A stretch of 64,000 nucleotides of DNA from Acorus gramineus (GCA_030737835.1 CM060854.1:11527272-11591271), one strand, 5' to 3'. Numbered from the stretch's first letter, positions 34,001 through 46,780 are shown. The notes: generated from the letters alone by a model not told the origin. Program-made: numbers and translations.

Positions 34001-37000
34001 AATCCCATCTTGATTTAAATAAATTAAACTAAATGGGAACATGCATAGGTCGGGGCTTTCCAATCAAAAGGACATGGTGACTAAACATGCATAGGCCGCT
34101 ATACATGATATAAGGGTGCATATCCCTAGCATACAAAGTCTAAGGTGGCATGGATATATCATATTAATCATGCATGCATAGCTTTTACATATTAGTTAGG
34201 GGGCCCCATCGATGCGCGACGCGCGTCTATGCGGGTCGAGCGCATCCCTAGAGAGGGGGGGGGGAGATTGGAATCAAACCACTCACCTTACGACCCGGGA
34301 CCTCGCGCATCCCATCCGACGAGATCTGCAAGGTAGGGGCATCCAACTGGTGAGAAACAACACAATTTACACATAGAAATCATTAGAAATACCCAATACT
34401 CGGACAAGCATGCATACGGGCTCGCACGCATGCGAGCACACACGTACGCACGCGAGTCCGAGTGCCCCGACACCTACCCGAACACTTGGGCAGCCACACG
34501 CATGGCCCCCCGCACGCGCACGCACCCACCCCAGCACCATCGGCGCACTGCGCGTCCAGCCCACGCGCCCTCGCGCAGCACCCCGCGCACGCCCCAGCAC
34601 GCGCACGCACGCGCGCGCGCGCACGCGCCCGCCCAGGTCCCCTGCCCGCGCGCGCGCACGCCCGGCGCACCCCGCTCGCGCCACGCTCGCGCGCACCCCC
34701 GCTCGCACCCCCGCTCGCACCGCCTGACTCTCGCCTACACCCGCGCGCGCGTCTGCTCACGCGCGCAGACTGCGCCCAGCGCGCGCCCAGCCCATCCTAA
34801 CCTCTTTTTAACCCTTCCCAACCCCTCACACACACCCTAACCCATCTACCTAGCATGCATGACTTTCCCACAACCCCTTAAGCCATAAAAACCAAGAAAA
34901 GAAGGGGGGGGTGCTCACCTTGGAGGGGGAACAAAAGGGGGAGGTTCGGGGGCCCTCGACGCACCCGCGACCACCTCAACCGCCACCACCACCACCACCA
35001 CCACCTCAGCCCTCCTCAGCCCTCCGATGGCTGCAAATCGGGGGGGGGGGGGAAGATCATGAGAAAGGGAGCTTGAGAGAGAGGGGAACAAACAACAACA
35101 ACCAAACCAGCCTTCTCTTCCTTCTCCACCATCTCCTTCTCTTCCTCTTTGAGGCATAACAACAAACACTTGGTGGGGCTTTGGAAAAAGAAAAGAGAGG
35201 GCAAGAAAGCTAGGCGTGGACATTTGGGAGGGGAGAGAGAGAGGAAGATATTTATGCACAAATATCTTAAGGAGAAAAGACCTAGTCGCCCTTTGACCAG
35301 AAATTCTGCGCATGCTTCACTGGAACAGCCATAACTTCCTCAATATAGCTCCGAATTGCACAATTCCAAGTCCGTTGGAAATCCAAGAGGATTATCTACA
35401 ACTTTCATGTTTATGCCAAGATCAAATAATCCCTCTAGCTAATCCGAAATTAGAGCTAAACATCAAGCAGGGCTGCTGCCAGAATTTCCCTCCCCGGGTA
35501 TACTTGGAAAATACCCATAACTTTTACTACAAGAATCCAGTTGATCTAATTCCACTTCTGAACGAAAGCTAACTCAAAACTGGACATCTCATAGTAAACT
35601 CATATTTAAACCTCTTCATCTTGGATTTTAACAAAATCAAATCCAAATACATAACTTCTAGGAAAAATTATGTAGCCAAATTTTAAATCAGAGCGCTCCA
35701 AATGACACAGGCACAACAGATACTACATAACTACGACGCTCTTAGAATACATGGAGCACGACTACGTGTATTACGCGCTTCCTAAGTGGGTGGATTGAAC
35801 CACTCACCGTTACCCGGATCATCGCGAGTTCTGTCAACGAAAGCTACAAAACACAACCAATGATGCTCAATTAAAATATGAAGTCTCCTGACACACATAC
35901 AAACCAACTTCATGAAGAAAATAACTCTTGATGGTTCTCACATCATGCATAATGACTCTTTCACACACAATCATGCAAAACTGGTACATCTACTACAACC
36001 AGCCATAAACATTAATCTCCACAACACCAAATACACATCCAATAATTCTATAATAAATCATACACATTCTATGATATGTTGGCATCATAATATGTGCAGA
36101 CATCATAACCTGATTTAACCTCTACGTTCCCGAAATAAAATATTTCAGATATTGGTCATTTCCCGTGCGAATCTGGATAGTCCACGCAAATCAGATGATA
36201 ACTTACAACACAGATAATATTATGACACCAAATTTCATATATAACATCTAGACATATGGATGATCATATCATATGAAGATACAATCCTGAAGATATGTCT
36301 CTAAGTACTAGTTTTACAGAAATCTGCTTTACTATAACACAAAACTTCCAACAATAAGAAAAGGGTAAAACACATACAACAGCACCTATGCATCCTTGCT
36401 GACCACCCAAAGCACTAGATAACAACACTCATAATTCATTGAAGCATAAACACAAACACTTATATGACACAAAGGGGAAACAAACATACCATGAGAAGAA
36501 GAGGGGAAAAGGATGCACACAAGGGATTCCACCACCACCACAAGCAATCAATCCATCACACATGCATAGCCATAACCACCACTAGATCAACACCCTCACA
36601 TAAGCCAAAACAAACAATGAGGTTAAAAGAATGCCATGGAAAAGAAGAGGGAGGTGGGGGAAATACAAGGTTCACACACACTCACCATCCTTTTCACTCT
36701 TCCTTCATTTCCTTCTCTTCATCTTCATTTGCACCACCAAAATCACACACAAAAGGGGGCTGACCTAGAGAGAATGAGACGGGGAGAGAGAGAGAGAGAG
36801 AAATTAAACTCAATTTAGGGTTTGGAGAGTGTGAGACGGGGGCAAAAGATATACAAATGAGTTTGGTGTAATGAGGTAAAGAGGGGGTATACTTAGACTT
36901 ACACTCACCTCTAATAGAGACATTATGAACAAAGGGTTGGAGAATGGGGTGATACTTGCCTAGAGTCACCACCCACCCAATCAAAGAACCAACCAAAACC

Positions 37001-37199
37001 CAGTAACAGCTAAACACGGATACCATTTGGAACTGTATAATTTTTTAAAAAATGTCAGAACGCGATAAAAATTTACAGGTAAGTCAAAGCAGATACTAGG
37101 ATCACCGATATGCGGTTATATTTTTAAATTGAGCGCCTGAACTCTAAAAATAAATAAAAACATGATATTTAATCACTCAAAAGTGACACAAACATAACA
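31063..37199 (-). mobile_element. Solo LTR, diverged family A, TSD CCAAA
   Basis: On the plus strand it starts TGTTACGCCCCGG and ends GACACAAACATAACA. CCAAA occurs at 31058-31062 and 37200-37204. After removing the inserted solo LTR its length is about 2.76 kb. On the minus strand a 36-nt microexon (35843-35808) lies between TTTTGTAG and GTGAGTGG; its translation includes VDRTRDDPGN, close to the other copies. The 5' third is unlike other family-A LTRs here. Confidence 0.85.
32351..35718 (-). mobile_element. Solo LTR, family A subtype, TSD GATAC
   Basis: On the plus strand it starts TGTCACGCCCGAGG and ends ACACAGGCACAACA. GATAC occurs at 32346-32350 and 35719-35723, and it splits the older solo LTR. 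Length is 3368 bp. Minus-strand splice layout: donor after 34919 (CTCCAAG|GTGAGC), intron 1 34918-34326, microexon of 39 nt (34325-34287), intron 2 34286-32730. Intron 1 includes a GC-rich stretch (34400-34790). Intron 2 carries two copies of the TCGTTGGATCC...CTCCTGATTTGG-type module. Confidence 0.9.
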
Positions 37200-37204
37200 C
37201 CAAA

Positions 37205-38178
37205 TTTCTGATAATTTGACATGGTTGGAATCCTTGTTTTGTTGGCTTTCCAACGCTCTTTATGGATCGTGAATCGGGTGTGTATCGATCATGTTATGGA
37301 TCAAACCGTGTTAGGGTGTTGGGCAGAGATTTTGGGACAGCTCATGGAGAGCCGTCGAGTTTGTGATGGCTCGAGGGAGAGCCGTCGATTTCTTATGAAG
37401 GGCTCAATAAGAGCCGTCGATCTGGAGCACTTTTGAATTCAAAATTTCAGTTTCTTTTTAGAAAGAACCAATGCACTATTTCACATTTAATGTGATTTGA
37501 TGGTGTTGTATTTTTGTCCCCATGTGTGTGAGGTTTATTAACCTCTCTTTTTCCTTCTCCTTTACATTGAAACCCTAAAACCCTAAAGTCAATCTCCTTC
37601 TTCTCTCTTGTTTGGAACCATTGTTGAGGAGCTCAGGAAGAGAGTTCAAACAAGGATTTTTGGTGAGTTTTGAAGAGCTTTTGGATGAAAAAGGTCCCCT
37701 TTAGAAGTTCCTTTTATATGATCTCGTTTTAAGGTTTTTCAAACAAAAGAATAGGTTTTCTTCTTGGTTTTTGAAAGTCTTTATATGATTTCGGGTCTTG
37801 TATTATACCAATGATTTGTCAATGCTTTTGTGATGTTTTGACAAGTTTTTGATGATGATATTGAGTCTCAATGCATATATTGAAGTTTATGATTTCTTAG
37901 GTTTTCTTGTTGGATTTTTCTCATAATCTCAATGGGATTTAGATGATTTCGGATTTAATGTTATAGCAATGATATTTTAAGGCTTTTAAAATGGTTTGTA
38001 AGTCTTTCATGTAAAAATAAATATGTTCATGTATATACCATGTTTAGGTTAGTCTGTTTAAGGGAGAAATCATGTTATTATGATATTTAAACCTTGTTTT
38101 GACCCTTATATGCATAGATCCAAACCTATGATTATATTTTATGATTTTTGGAGTTTAAACGTAGATCCATATTAGTTA
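37205..38178 (+). repeat. Left-interior fragment of the family-B LTR
   Basis: A non-coding stretch between the TSD of the preceding LTR and the truncation point of the outer family-A element. It contains ACCCTAAAACCCTAAAG (about 37570) and a donor-like TTTTTG|GTGAGTTT (about 37660). Assignment to family B rests on position between the ATTTT-flanked termini and on weak similarity to 3400-4000. Confidence 0.5.
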
Positions 38179-39842
38179 TCTGTGCGCCCGGGGCGGGTGG
38201 CCGTGCGTACAGCTGCCCGGGGGTTCGGGAGTGAGCCGGGGTGCTCGGACTCGCGGGCGTACAGGCCGTATGTACGTTTGTCCGAGTGTTGTGTATTTTA
38301 ATGTATTTTTGGATCTATTTGTGTATTTTACTCACCGAGTTTGACTACCCTGTCTTGCAGATCTTGCCAAACGGTAAGGCGACGACCCGGTTATCGGTGA
38401 GTGGGACAACCCAACCCAGTAGGGAGGCGCTACATGCACTTGGGCGTGTACGTCCTCCCCTGGGGCACCGTAGTTTAATATTAACTTGTGTAATATGTAA
38501 TCCATGCAAGCATGATTAATATGTAGTATGCATGCTACCCTAGACTTTGTATGTTAGGGACTTGCACCCTTAGGATATGTGTAAGAGCCATGCATCCTGT
38601 CACCCTGTTCTCATGCTAGGAAGCCTCGACCTATGCATGTGTCCTACTAGTTTGATTTATTAAATTAAATGCGAACTATAGTATATTAGTATGCCTTGGG
38701 GAATATTAAGGAGGCCTTGAGAGGTCAACATTGAGACCCGGGCTAGGGTACTCCGTGTTCCTTGTTTGGTTGGCGGGATGTCCTATATCGGGACCTCAGG
38801 TTGCCCTCCCAAGGTTTCTTTTCCTCGTTATGTTGATATATATTTTCCCGCATCTTGGTTATGCGCCCTAGAGGAATTCTGAAGAATTCATGACATTAGA
38901 GTTGTTGAGATGTGTTGTCGGCGGATCCGAGTGGATCATATGCGTATGGAGAGGCTGTTCTGTTCCCTTCGTTGGATCCGTGTAGAGACTGCCCAGCGTT
39001 AGAAAGGTCGTCGCGTGAGAGGGCTCCCATCAGTAGGCACCTCCTGATTTGGGACGGACAGTGCTGAATGTGGGAGTGGCCAAACGACCTACGGAGTGGA
39101 GGAGAGACTATCGGTGGACCAAGGGTGACCAACAGCCTAGTTAGTCCCAATATCCTATGTCACCTATTGAGGGGTGAGGGTGTGGTGGGTCGGCGATGTA
39201 GCGACCCACTGGATTTGTGTAGTTAAGGGTGATTAGCAGCTTAGTCAGTACCAATATCCTATATCACCATATTGAGGGGTGAGGGTGAGGGTGTGGTGGG
39301 TCAGTGATGTAGCGACCCACTGGATTGTGTATTTCCTGCCACTTTGAGGCTTAATTATTTATTTGTGGTTAATATAAACTGTGATGCATGGGTTGTGCTG
39401 TTCACTGAGCCTGTGGCTCACCCCTCGCATAATTTTTCTCCAGTTATCACTGAGTTGGACTTGAAGGAGGAGCTCTCCGAGAGACTTCATCAGTAGCGGA
39501 GCAGCGCCACGTCCCGCGAGTGTTAGAGGCCATCAGCATCCTTCCTTTTGTTTGTATGTATATATTTCCGTGCTTGGGCACCGTTTGTATATTATTTGGA
39601 TGTATGTGTGTATATTGGCTCTCACAGGACAGTTGATTATGTATCGAGTCTGTAGTATGTTTTTGAATTACAGACTCAGTGTTTTAGCTTCCGCTATCTG
39701 TGTATATATCATGTCAGCCTTGCTTTCGTCTGTGTTGTCATTTTAGTTATTGTTTAGAGTATTTTATTGATCTCCTCTATAGACTGCTGATATCATGTAT
39801 ACACTTGCCGCGTCCCGGGGACGACCGCCCTGGGGCGTGACA
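38179..39842 (+). repeat. 5' LTR of the outer chromovirus, 5'-truncated
   Basis: Homology to the 3' LTR begins abruptly at CTGTGCGCCCG (38179, equivalent to 57769 in the GC-rich intron 1) and runs to GGCGTGACA. Microexon 38361-38396 and intron 2 38397-39443 are recognisable. Confidence 0.9.
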
Positions 39843-39847
39843 AAAGT

Positions 39848-39860
39848 TGGTATCAGAGCC
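39848..39860 (+). other. Primer binding site of the outer element
   Basis: TGGTATCAGAGCC starts 5 bp after the LTR end. Confidence 0.9.
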
Positions 39861-39962
39861 TGGTCCTGTCAGAGCCAATTGTCTTCTTTTTCGTAGAGAT
39901 GAGTCCTAGGATTTCTATATGAGTATTCTGATCCTAGTGTCTGGTTTTCTTAGGTTGCTGAT

Positions 39963-42900
39963 ATGCCTCCTCACAGAGGACGGCGCGGACGTGGTCCCTC
40001 TCTACCTTTGGAGGTTTTCGGACCTACCAGAGGCGAGGATGCTACTGGAGAGTCCTCAGCCGTGAGGCCAGGATCGGCGCAGGAGCCTCCTGCCTGGGAG
40101 CGCGCGTTCGCGTGGATAGCGGATTTGGTGGAGACTCAGACCAGGGCATTGGAGGCCCAGACGAGAGTATTGGCTGAGCAGGCTAGAGAGATTCAGGAGC
40201 TGAGGGCGGCCCGTGATGCAGTTCCACAGGTCCCCTTGGTGGCAGATCTGTCTGTGGTACCCGATGTACCCCAGTCCCCGTGGTGGTTCCGGTGGTGAGA
40301 GTTCAGGATCCCCAGGAGAGGGAGGTGGGGCTAGAGGCTGCAGCGCGAGTGTAGCAGAGCAGCCTCACTGCCTTTCTGAAGCTCCACCCTCCCGAGTTCT
40401 ATGGCCAGACGACGGATCCCCTTGCCCCAGAGCGTTGGTTGATGGAGGTGGATGCGATCTTCTCGACCATGCTTTGCACCGACCGCCAGCGAGTCTCCCT
40501 GGCCACTTTTATGCTGAAGGGTAGCGCCGCCGACTGGTGGGCTACCCGATCAGTGGATATCCCCGAGGGAGTGGAGCAGCTTACATGGGCGGGATTCCAG
40601 AGGTATTTCTTGGAGGAGTACTTCCCGTTCTTGACGTGCTAGATAGTGATGCAGGAGTTTGAGCAGCTGACGCAGGGCTCTATGTCTGTCGCTGACTACT
40701 CCACGCGCTTCACGAGGCTGTCCAGATTCGCTCCAGCCTTGGTGATGGACGAGGAGACGAGGTGCCGTCGTTTTGAGCTTGGTCTCAGCAGCGCCATTCG
40801 GGTGCATGTCACCTCCCAGGCATTCACGAGGTACTCTGACTTGGTGTCTCGGGCGAAGACAGTCGAGCGAGACCTCGGGATCCTCGTGAGGGTTTCGACC
40901 CCTTCTGCAGACCAGAGGCCTCCCAGGAGCCAGGACCAGGGACAACGCAAGAAGAAGAGGCCCCGCTTTGATCAGTTAGCGGCTGCCTCTCCTCCAGCAG
41001 ATGTGGTGCCAGCGCGAGGTCCAGCACCCATCGCGGCAGTGCCAGTCCAGTCCAGGCGACCGGAGACGCGGCGCTGTTACCACTGTCAGCGCATCGGGCA
41101 TATCTTGTATAATTGCCCCGATGCTGGCCGACCCCGCGTGCTGCCTCCGCAGCAGCAGCAGCAGTTACAGCAGCAGCAGTTCCAGCAGCAGCCTCAGCGC
41201 CAGCAGCAGCAGCAGCCTCAGCGCCAGCCGCAGCAGCAGCCTCAACGTCAGCAGCAGCAGCCACAGGGTGGCCGTGTTGACCAGAGGAGGCAGCTGTTAT
41301 ATATGTGTCACTTTTAGCCTGCTGGTAACCGTTGGAGCGTTCTAGCAGTTTTTCATTTTTTTTTTGTTTTCGATCGGTACCGCTAATTTTTGGACTGTTA
41401 GCTATCGTCCTGAGTTAGAGGACTCTGATTGGAAATCTAACTGCATATTTGGTGTCCTGGTGCCATTTTAGGCCTCTCACGAAAATTTCATCGAATTCCA
41501 GTAACGTTTCCAAAATTTCACAGTTTCGGGGCGTATCTGGGTTTTTAAGTGACCCGGCTATATAAGGTGGGTGAGAAAATATCTTGGGCACTATTCATCA
41601 TCCCTACCATTTGGATTTTCTCTCTCCCCTCTCTCCGTTTCTCACTTTTGAGCCCCCTAGACCCCTCAAACCTAAAAACCTAAAGCATAGGAAGTGTATA
41701 TCGGGTCCCGATCTACACCCCGGTGCTTTCAAATCCCGATTCCGGCGAGATTAGCCCCTCCGTCCCCCCCCTCTTCTCCTCTGTTTTGGGCTGTTTCGAA
41801 GGCTGAGTGAGATCCGGGCGGTGGAAGCCTTTGGGGAAAGGTTTCGGCGCGTGGAGAGCAACCGGATTTCCTTTCCTCCCCTTGATCTTGACGGACGGTC
41901 GCGCGACGACCCGGTTTCTGATGAGTGGGACAATCCAACCCAGTAGAGAGGCGTTATACGCACTTGGGCGTATACCGGCCTCTCCTGGGGCACCATGGAT
42001 TTATATTAACCTACTGTAATGTGTATTCCATGCGAGCATGATTTAAATGTAGAATGCATGCTACCCTAGACTTTGCATGTTAGGGACTTGCACCCCTAGG
42101 ATATGTGTATGAGCCATGCATCATGTCCCCCTGTTCTCATGCTAGGAAGCCTTGGCCTATGCATGTGTCCTACTAGTTTATTTATTAAATTAAATGCTAG
42201 TGTATGACAAACTGCATGCCTTAGATAATATTATAGGGAGGAGCCTTGCGAGGTCAACACTGAGACCTGGGTTAGGGTACTCCGTGTTCCTTGTTTGGTT
42301 GTCGGGGTGTCCTGTATCGGGAACTCACGATGCCCTCCCAAGGTTTCTTGTCCCAATAATATTATAAGAAATGTTATACCAAATTATATGATTATTAGCA
42401 TATTTAGTGAATATTATAGGGGAGGGGCCTCGCGAGGACAGCGGTGAGACCCGGGCTAGGGTACTCCGTGTTCCTTGTTTGGTTGTCAGGGTGTCCTATA
42501 TCGGGAACTCACGCTGCCCTCCCAAGTTTCTTTCCCCCAGTAATATTCCACCCTTGCTAATTATTGTACATGTTCCTCGCATATGGGTTATGCGCCTTGG
42601 ATGAATTCTGAGGAATTCAGGACATTAGAATTGTAGAGATGCGTTGTCGGCGGATCCGAGTGGATCATATGCGTATGGATAGGCTGTTCTGTCCCCTTCG
42701 TTGGATCCGGTAGAGGCTGCCCCAGCGTTAGAAAGGCCGTCTCCTCCCGATATTTGTGACGGACTGTGCTGAAGTTGTGGGGGTGATAGCCCAGCGGCCT
42801 ACGGAGTGGAGGAGAGACTATCGGTGGACCAAGGGTGACCAACAGCCTAGTCAGGCCCAAAATCCTATGTCACCCGTGGAAGGGTGAGGGTGAGGGTGTA

Positions 42901-43690
42901 GTGGGTTGGCGATGAGCGACCCATTGGAGTTGTGATTGGATGGTTATCAATCCCAAAATCCTATGTCACCCATTGAAGGGTGAGGGTGAGGGTGTAGTGG
43001 GTTGGCGAGTGAGCGACCCACTAGTTTGAGTATTTGTTACCATTTTGTGGTTGTTAATAAGAGATTGTGGATTATTAAGATTTGGATAGTGGTCAATATT
43101 GTCTGTGATGCATGGGTTGTGCCGTTCACTGAGCGTGTGGCTCACCCCTCGCATATTTTTTTCCCAGTTGCCACTGAGCCTGAGCTGGAGCCGGAGCAGC
43201 AGTTGGAGCTTTCCGAGGGATTCCTTCAGTAGCGGAGCAGCGCCACGTTCCGCGAGTGCCAGAGACTATCAGCATCCCTTCTTGACTGTATGTATTTTAT
43301 TTCCGTGCTTGGCACGCGTCTGTGTATATTCAGTTGTATTGGTGTATATTGGCTCTCACAGGACAGATGATTGAGTATCGAGTCTGTAGTATGTTTATTT
43401 ACAGATTCAGTCTTTTGCTTCCGCATTTGGTGTATATATCATGTCAGCCTCTTTGTTGTCTGTGTGTCATTCTGGTTGTTTGTGTATGATATATTATTGA
43501 CCTCCTGTGTAGATTCTGATATTATATATACACTTGCCGCGTCCCGGTGACGGCCGCCCTGGGGCGTGACAGCAGCTAGCGCAGCCGGCGAGGCGTGCCC
43601 CTGCTCCTCAGCCACAGTTTGTTCAGGGCCGAGTGGCAGCGCTTTCGGCAGAGGAGGCTCAGGCATCAGGCAGCGTGGTCCGAGGTATTG
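39963..43690 (+). pseudogene. Chromovirus gag, broken and split by a solo LTR
   Basis: It starts MPPHRGRRGRGP at 39963. A frameshift occurs near 40290, TAG stops lie at 40352 and 40640, and the frame is then open to 41294. Core motifs are FLKLHPPEF, DPLAPERWL and ATFMLKGSAADWW (about 40370-40540), a CX2CX4HX4C knuckle CYHCQRIGHILYNC (about 41075-41115), and a Gln-rich tail. After the solo LTR and its TSD GCAGC, reading resumes at 43572 with [16 protein letters not shown]. The intact nested gag (48649-50031) shows both TAGs to be CAG codons originally. Confidence 0.9.
41295..43571 (+). mobile_element. Solo LTR, family A, intron-1-less, TSD GCAGC
   Basis: It starts TGTTATATATGTGTCAC and ends GGGGCGTGACA; GCAGC lies at 41290-41294 and 43572-43576. 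Length is 2277 bp, about 0.75 kb shorter than its relatives. CTATATAAGG at about 41568 is a good TATA box. Exon 1 ends CCTCCCCTTG (41884) and is joined directly to the microexon (41885-41920), with no intron 1. Intron 2 is present (41921-43167), but its donor is ATGAGT instead of GTGAGT. Two copies of a CGCGAGGACAGCG...CCGTGTTCCTTG module lie at about 42230-42345 and 42420-42540. Confidence 0.93.
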
Positions 43691-45440
43691 TTCAGATCTC
43701 CCAGCTCCCTGCATATGTGTTGTTTGATTCCGGAGCCACACACTCGTTCGTGTCTCCCGCTTTTGCGAGACGGACGGGCGTGGTGTCCGCCCCTTTGGAT
43801 GCTATCTTGGAGATATCATTGCCCGTGGGAGACCGTATTCTCCTCCGTTCTGTGTACCGAGGGTGTACGGTGGTGGTTGCGGAGCATGAGTTTCCGGTGG
43901 AGTTGGTGGAGCTCGCGATGACGGACTTTGATGCCATCCTGGGAATGGATTGGCTTGCAGCTAGTCACGCCAGCATCGACTGTTTTGCCAAGTCGGTGTC
44001 TTTCCACCTTCCGGGTCGGAGGTCTTTCCAGTTCGTGGGCGATCGTGACGTAGCCCCTTTGGGGTTCGTGTTGTCCATGCAGGCGTGGAGACTCCTTCAA
44101 GGAGGATGCGAGGGCTTTCTAGCATATATTGCTCAGGAGGATGCACCGCTACAGGCAGATATTAGTCAAACTCTGGTCATGGCAGAGTATCCTGAGGTTT
44201 TCCCCGATGATCTTCCGGGATTACCGTCGGATCGCGCGATCGAGTTTGAGATCAATCTGGTTCCGGGGACTGAGCCGATTTCAAGAGCTCCGTACCGGAT
44301 GGCCCCTGCAGAGCTGAGGGTGCTCAAGGAGCAGTTGGAGGAGTTGCTGGAGAAGGGCTTCGCACGTCCGAGTGTTTCTCCGTGGGGAGCCCCTGTTCTG
44401 TTTGTCCGGAAGAAGGACGGTTCGCTGCGGCTTTGTATCGATTACAGGCAGCTGAACAAGCGGACAGTGAAGAACAAGTACCCCTTGTCGTGGATCGACG
44501 ATCTGTTTGACCAGCTCCAGGGAGAGCTTGTCTTTTCCAAGATCGATCTCTGTTTGGGGTACTATCAGCTGAAGATCCGGGAGTCAGACATTCCGAAGAC
44601 GGCTTTTCGCACCCGATATGGGCACTACGAGTTCAGAGTACTGCCGTTCGGGTTGACGAATGCGCCGGCGGCCTTCATGGATCTGATGAACTGGGTGTTT
44701 CGGCCCTTCCTCGACTCCTTTGTGGTAGTATTCATCGATGACATATTGGTGTACTCGAGGAGTCTTGAGGAGCACGCTCACCATCTTCGCACTGTCTTGG
44801 AGACTTTGGCCAGACATTAGTTGTTCGCCAAGTTCAGCAAGTGCGAGTTCTGGTTGGAGCGTATGGCCTTTCTGGGCCATGTGATTTCCAGTGAGGGCAT
44901 ATCTGTGGACCTAGAGAAGACGCTTGCCGTGTCGAATTGGCGTCGACCGTTGAACCCCACAGAGATTCGGAGCTTCCTGGGCTTGGCGGGTTATTACAGG
45001 AGGTTTGTCGAGGGTTTCTCAAAGATAGCCGTTCCTCTTACCCGCCTCACTCGGAAGGATGTCCGGTTCGAGTGGTCCCCGTCCTGCGAGGAGAGCTTCC
45101 AGGAGTTGAAGCGAAGGCTCACCTCAGCGCCAGTTCTTACCCTTCCGTCTGGGAGTGGTGGGTTCGCAGTTTACACCGATGCATCGCAGTTGGGTGTGGG
45201 TTGCGTCCTGATGCAGCACGGTAAGGTTGTGGCTTACGCGTCGCGTCAGTTGAAGCCCCATGAGCAGAATTACCCCACCCACGACCTTGAGTTGGCAGCG
45301 ATCATCTTTGCGCTGAAGATGTGGAGGCATTACCTCTATGGAGAGGAGTTCGAGCTCTTTACCGATCATAAGAGCTTGACATATCTGCAGTCCCAGCCGG
45401 AGCTCAACATGCGTCAGAGACGTTGGGTCGAGTTCCTGAC
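43633..45440 (+). pseudogene. Chromovirus protease-RT-RNase H, one internal stop
   Basis: Aspartic protease: [14 protein letters not shown] (43717-43758). Reverse transcriptase: [20 protein letters not shown] (44383-44442), [13 protein letters not shown] (44533-44571), [12 protein letters not shown] and [11 protein letters not shown] (44728-44757; FIDD catalytic pair). TAG at 44818 interrupts before [11 protein letters not shown]. RNase H: YTDAS (45172-45186), DLELAAI (45286) and [10 protein letters not shown] (45358-45387) carry the acidic residues. The frame is then cut at WVEFLT by the nested element at 45441. Apart from the single stop this segment is intact. Confidence 0.92.
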
Positions 45441-46029
45441 TGTTATATATGTGTCACTTTTAACCTGTTGGTAACCGTTAGAGCGCCCTGGCAGTTTTAA
45501 AAATTTTTAGGGTTTTTGGTCGGAACCGCATAATTTCAGACTGTTAGCTATCGTCTGAGTTAGAGGACTCCGATTGGAAATCTAACTGCATATTTGGTGT
45601 CCTGGTGCCATTTCTGACCTCCCACGAAAATTTCATCGAATTCTGGCATCGTTTGCAAAAATTTCGCAGTTCCGGGGCGTATCCGGGTTTTTAAGTCGCG
45701 CTCTACTTAAAAGAAATCAAAAATCACCTCGTCACTATTCATCATCCCTCCCGACGTGATTTCCTCTCTCCTCTCCTCCGATTTTCTTCCGTTTGAGCCC
45801 CCTACACCCCTCAAAATCAAAAACCTAAAGCACGGGAAGTGTAGATCGGGTCCCGATCTACGCTCCGGTGTCTTCAAATCCGAATTCCGACGACTTTAGC
45901 CTCCCCGACCTCCCCTCTCTCTCCTCTGTTTTGGCCCATTTTGGTGGTGGAGCTAGATCGGGGCGTGAGAAGGCTTTTGGGAAGGGTTTCGACGCGTGGA
46001 GAGCGTCCGGACTTCGCTCCCTCCCCTCG

Positions 46030-46780
46030 GTAAGCCTTCTTTCCCTCCTTTTTCTTGTTTAGATGAATGCTAGGGAGGGGTTTTTGTGTTTGGGGGTGGT
46101 CGGCGGCTGTGGGGGTCGTCGGAGGGCGGTCGGGGGTGGTTGGAAGGTGGTTTGGGTGGTCTCGGGCAGTGGTGGTGGCGCTCGGGCTGCGGCAGGTCGT
46201 CCGGGCCAAGCAGCAGCAGCAGCAGCCCCGGGCGGCGCCAGGTCGGGTGCGCGCGGGCAGGCGCGCGTGCGTGCGCGGGCGCGCGGCGTGCGCGCGAGGG
46301 CGCGCGGGCCTGGTGCAGGGCGCCGGTGCTGGGCGAGCAGAGGCGGGTGCTGGGCGGCTGGCGCGCGTGGAGCAGGTCGCGCGGGCGCGCGAGGTGGCGA
46401 TGCGCGGAGGCCGCGGCGAGAGGCCGCGGTGGTGCGCGCGAAGCGCGGCGAGGTGCGCGAGGCGTGCGAGGTCCGTGCGAGGTGCGCGCGAGGTGCGGTG
46501 AGGTGGCGGAGGTGCGCGCGGGGTGTGCGCGAGGCGGGGCACTGCGTGCGGGGGCGCGCGGGGTGCTCGCGGACCGGCGCGAGGCGTGCGGGGCCCGCGG
46601 TGGCGCGTCCGGGCGGTGGCCGACCGTGCGGGTGGTTGCCGGGGGCCGTGCGGGTGGTTGCCGAGGCCGCGGGTAGTTGTTGGGGAAGTGTTGGATGCTT
46701 GTTGTGGGTTTAGGGGTGTTTATTTATGTATTTAATGATAATTGTGGATTAATACTTACCAAATAATACCTGTCTTGCAG
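46030..46780 (+). other. Predicted LTR intron 1 (GC-rich)
   Basis: Donor CG|GTAAGC and acceptor TTGCAG are conserved across copies. It is absent from the LTR at 41295-43571, exactly at these boundaries. Lengths elsewhere range from about 0.6 to 0.96 kb. Confidence 0.7.

Noticed and set aside
34367..34840. Open frames of 105-136 codons, both strands
   Set aside because: GC-rich intron of the minus-strand LTR at 32351-35718; no domain and no conservation.
46063..46735. Open frames over 200 codons repeated at 52283-52983
   Set aside because: They lie in LTR intron 1 and occur twice only because the LTR is duplicated; three frames are open at once, which is compositional.
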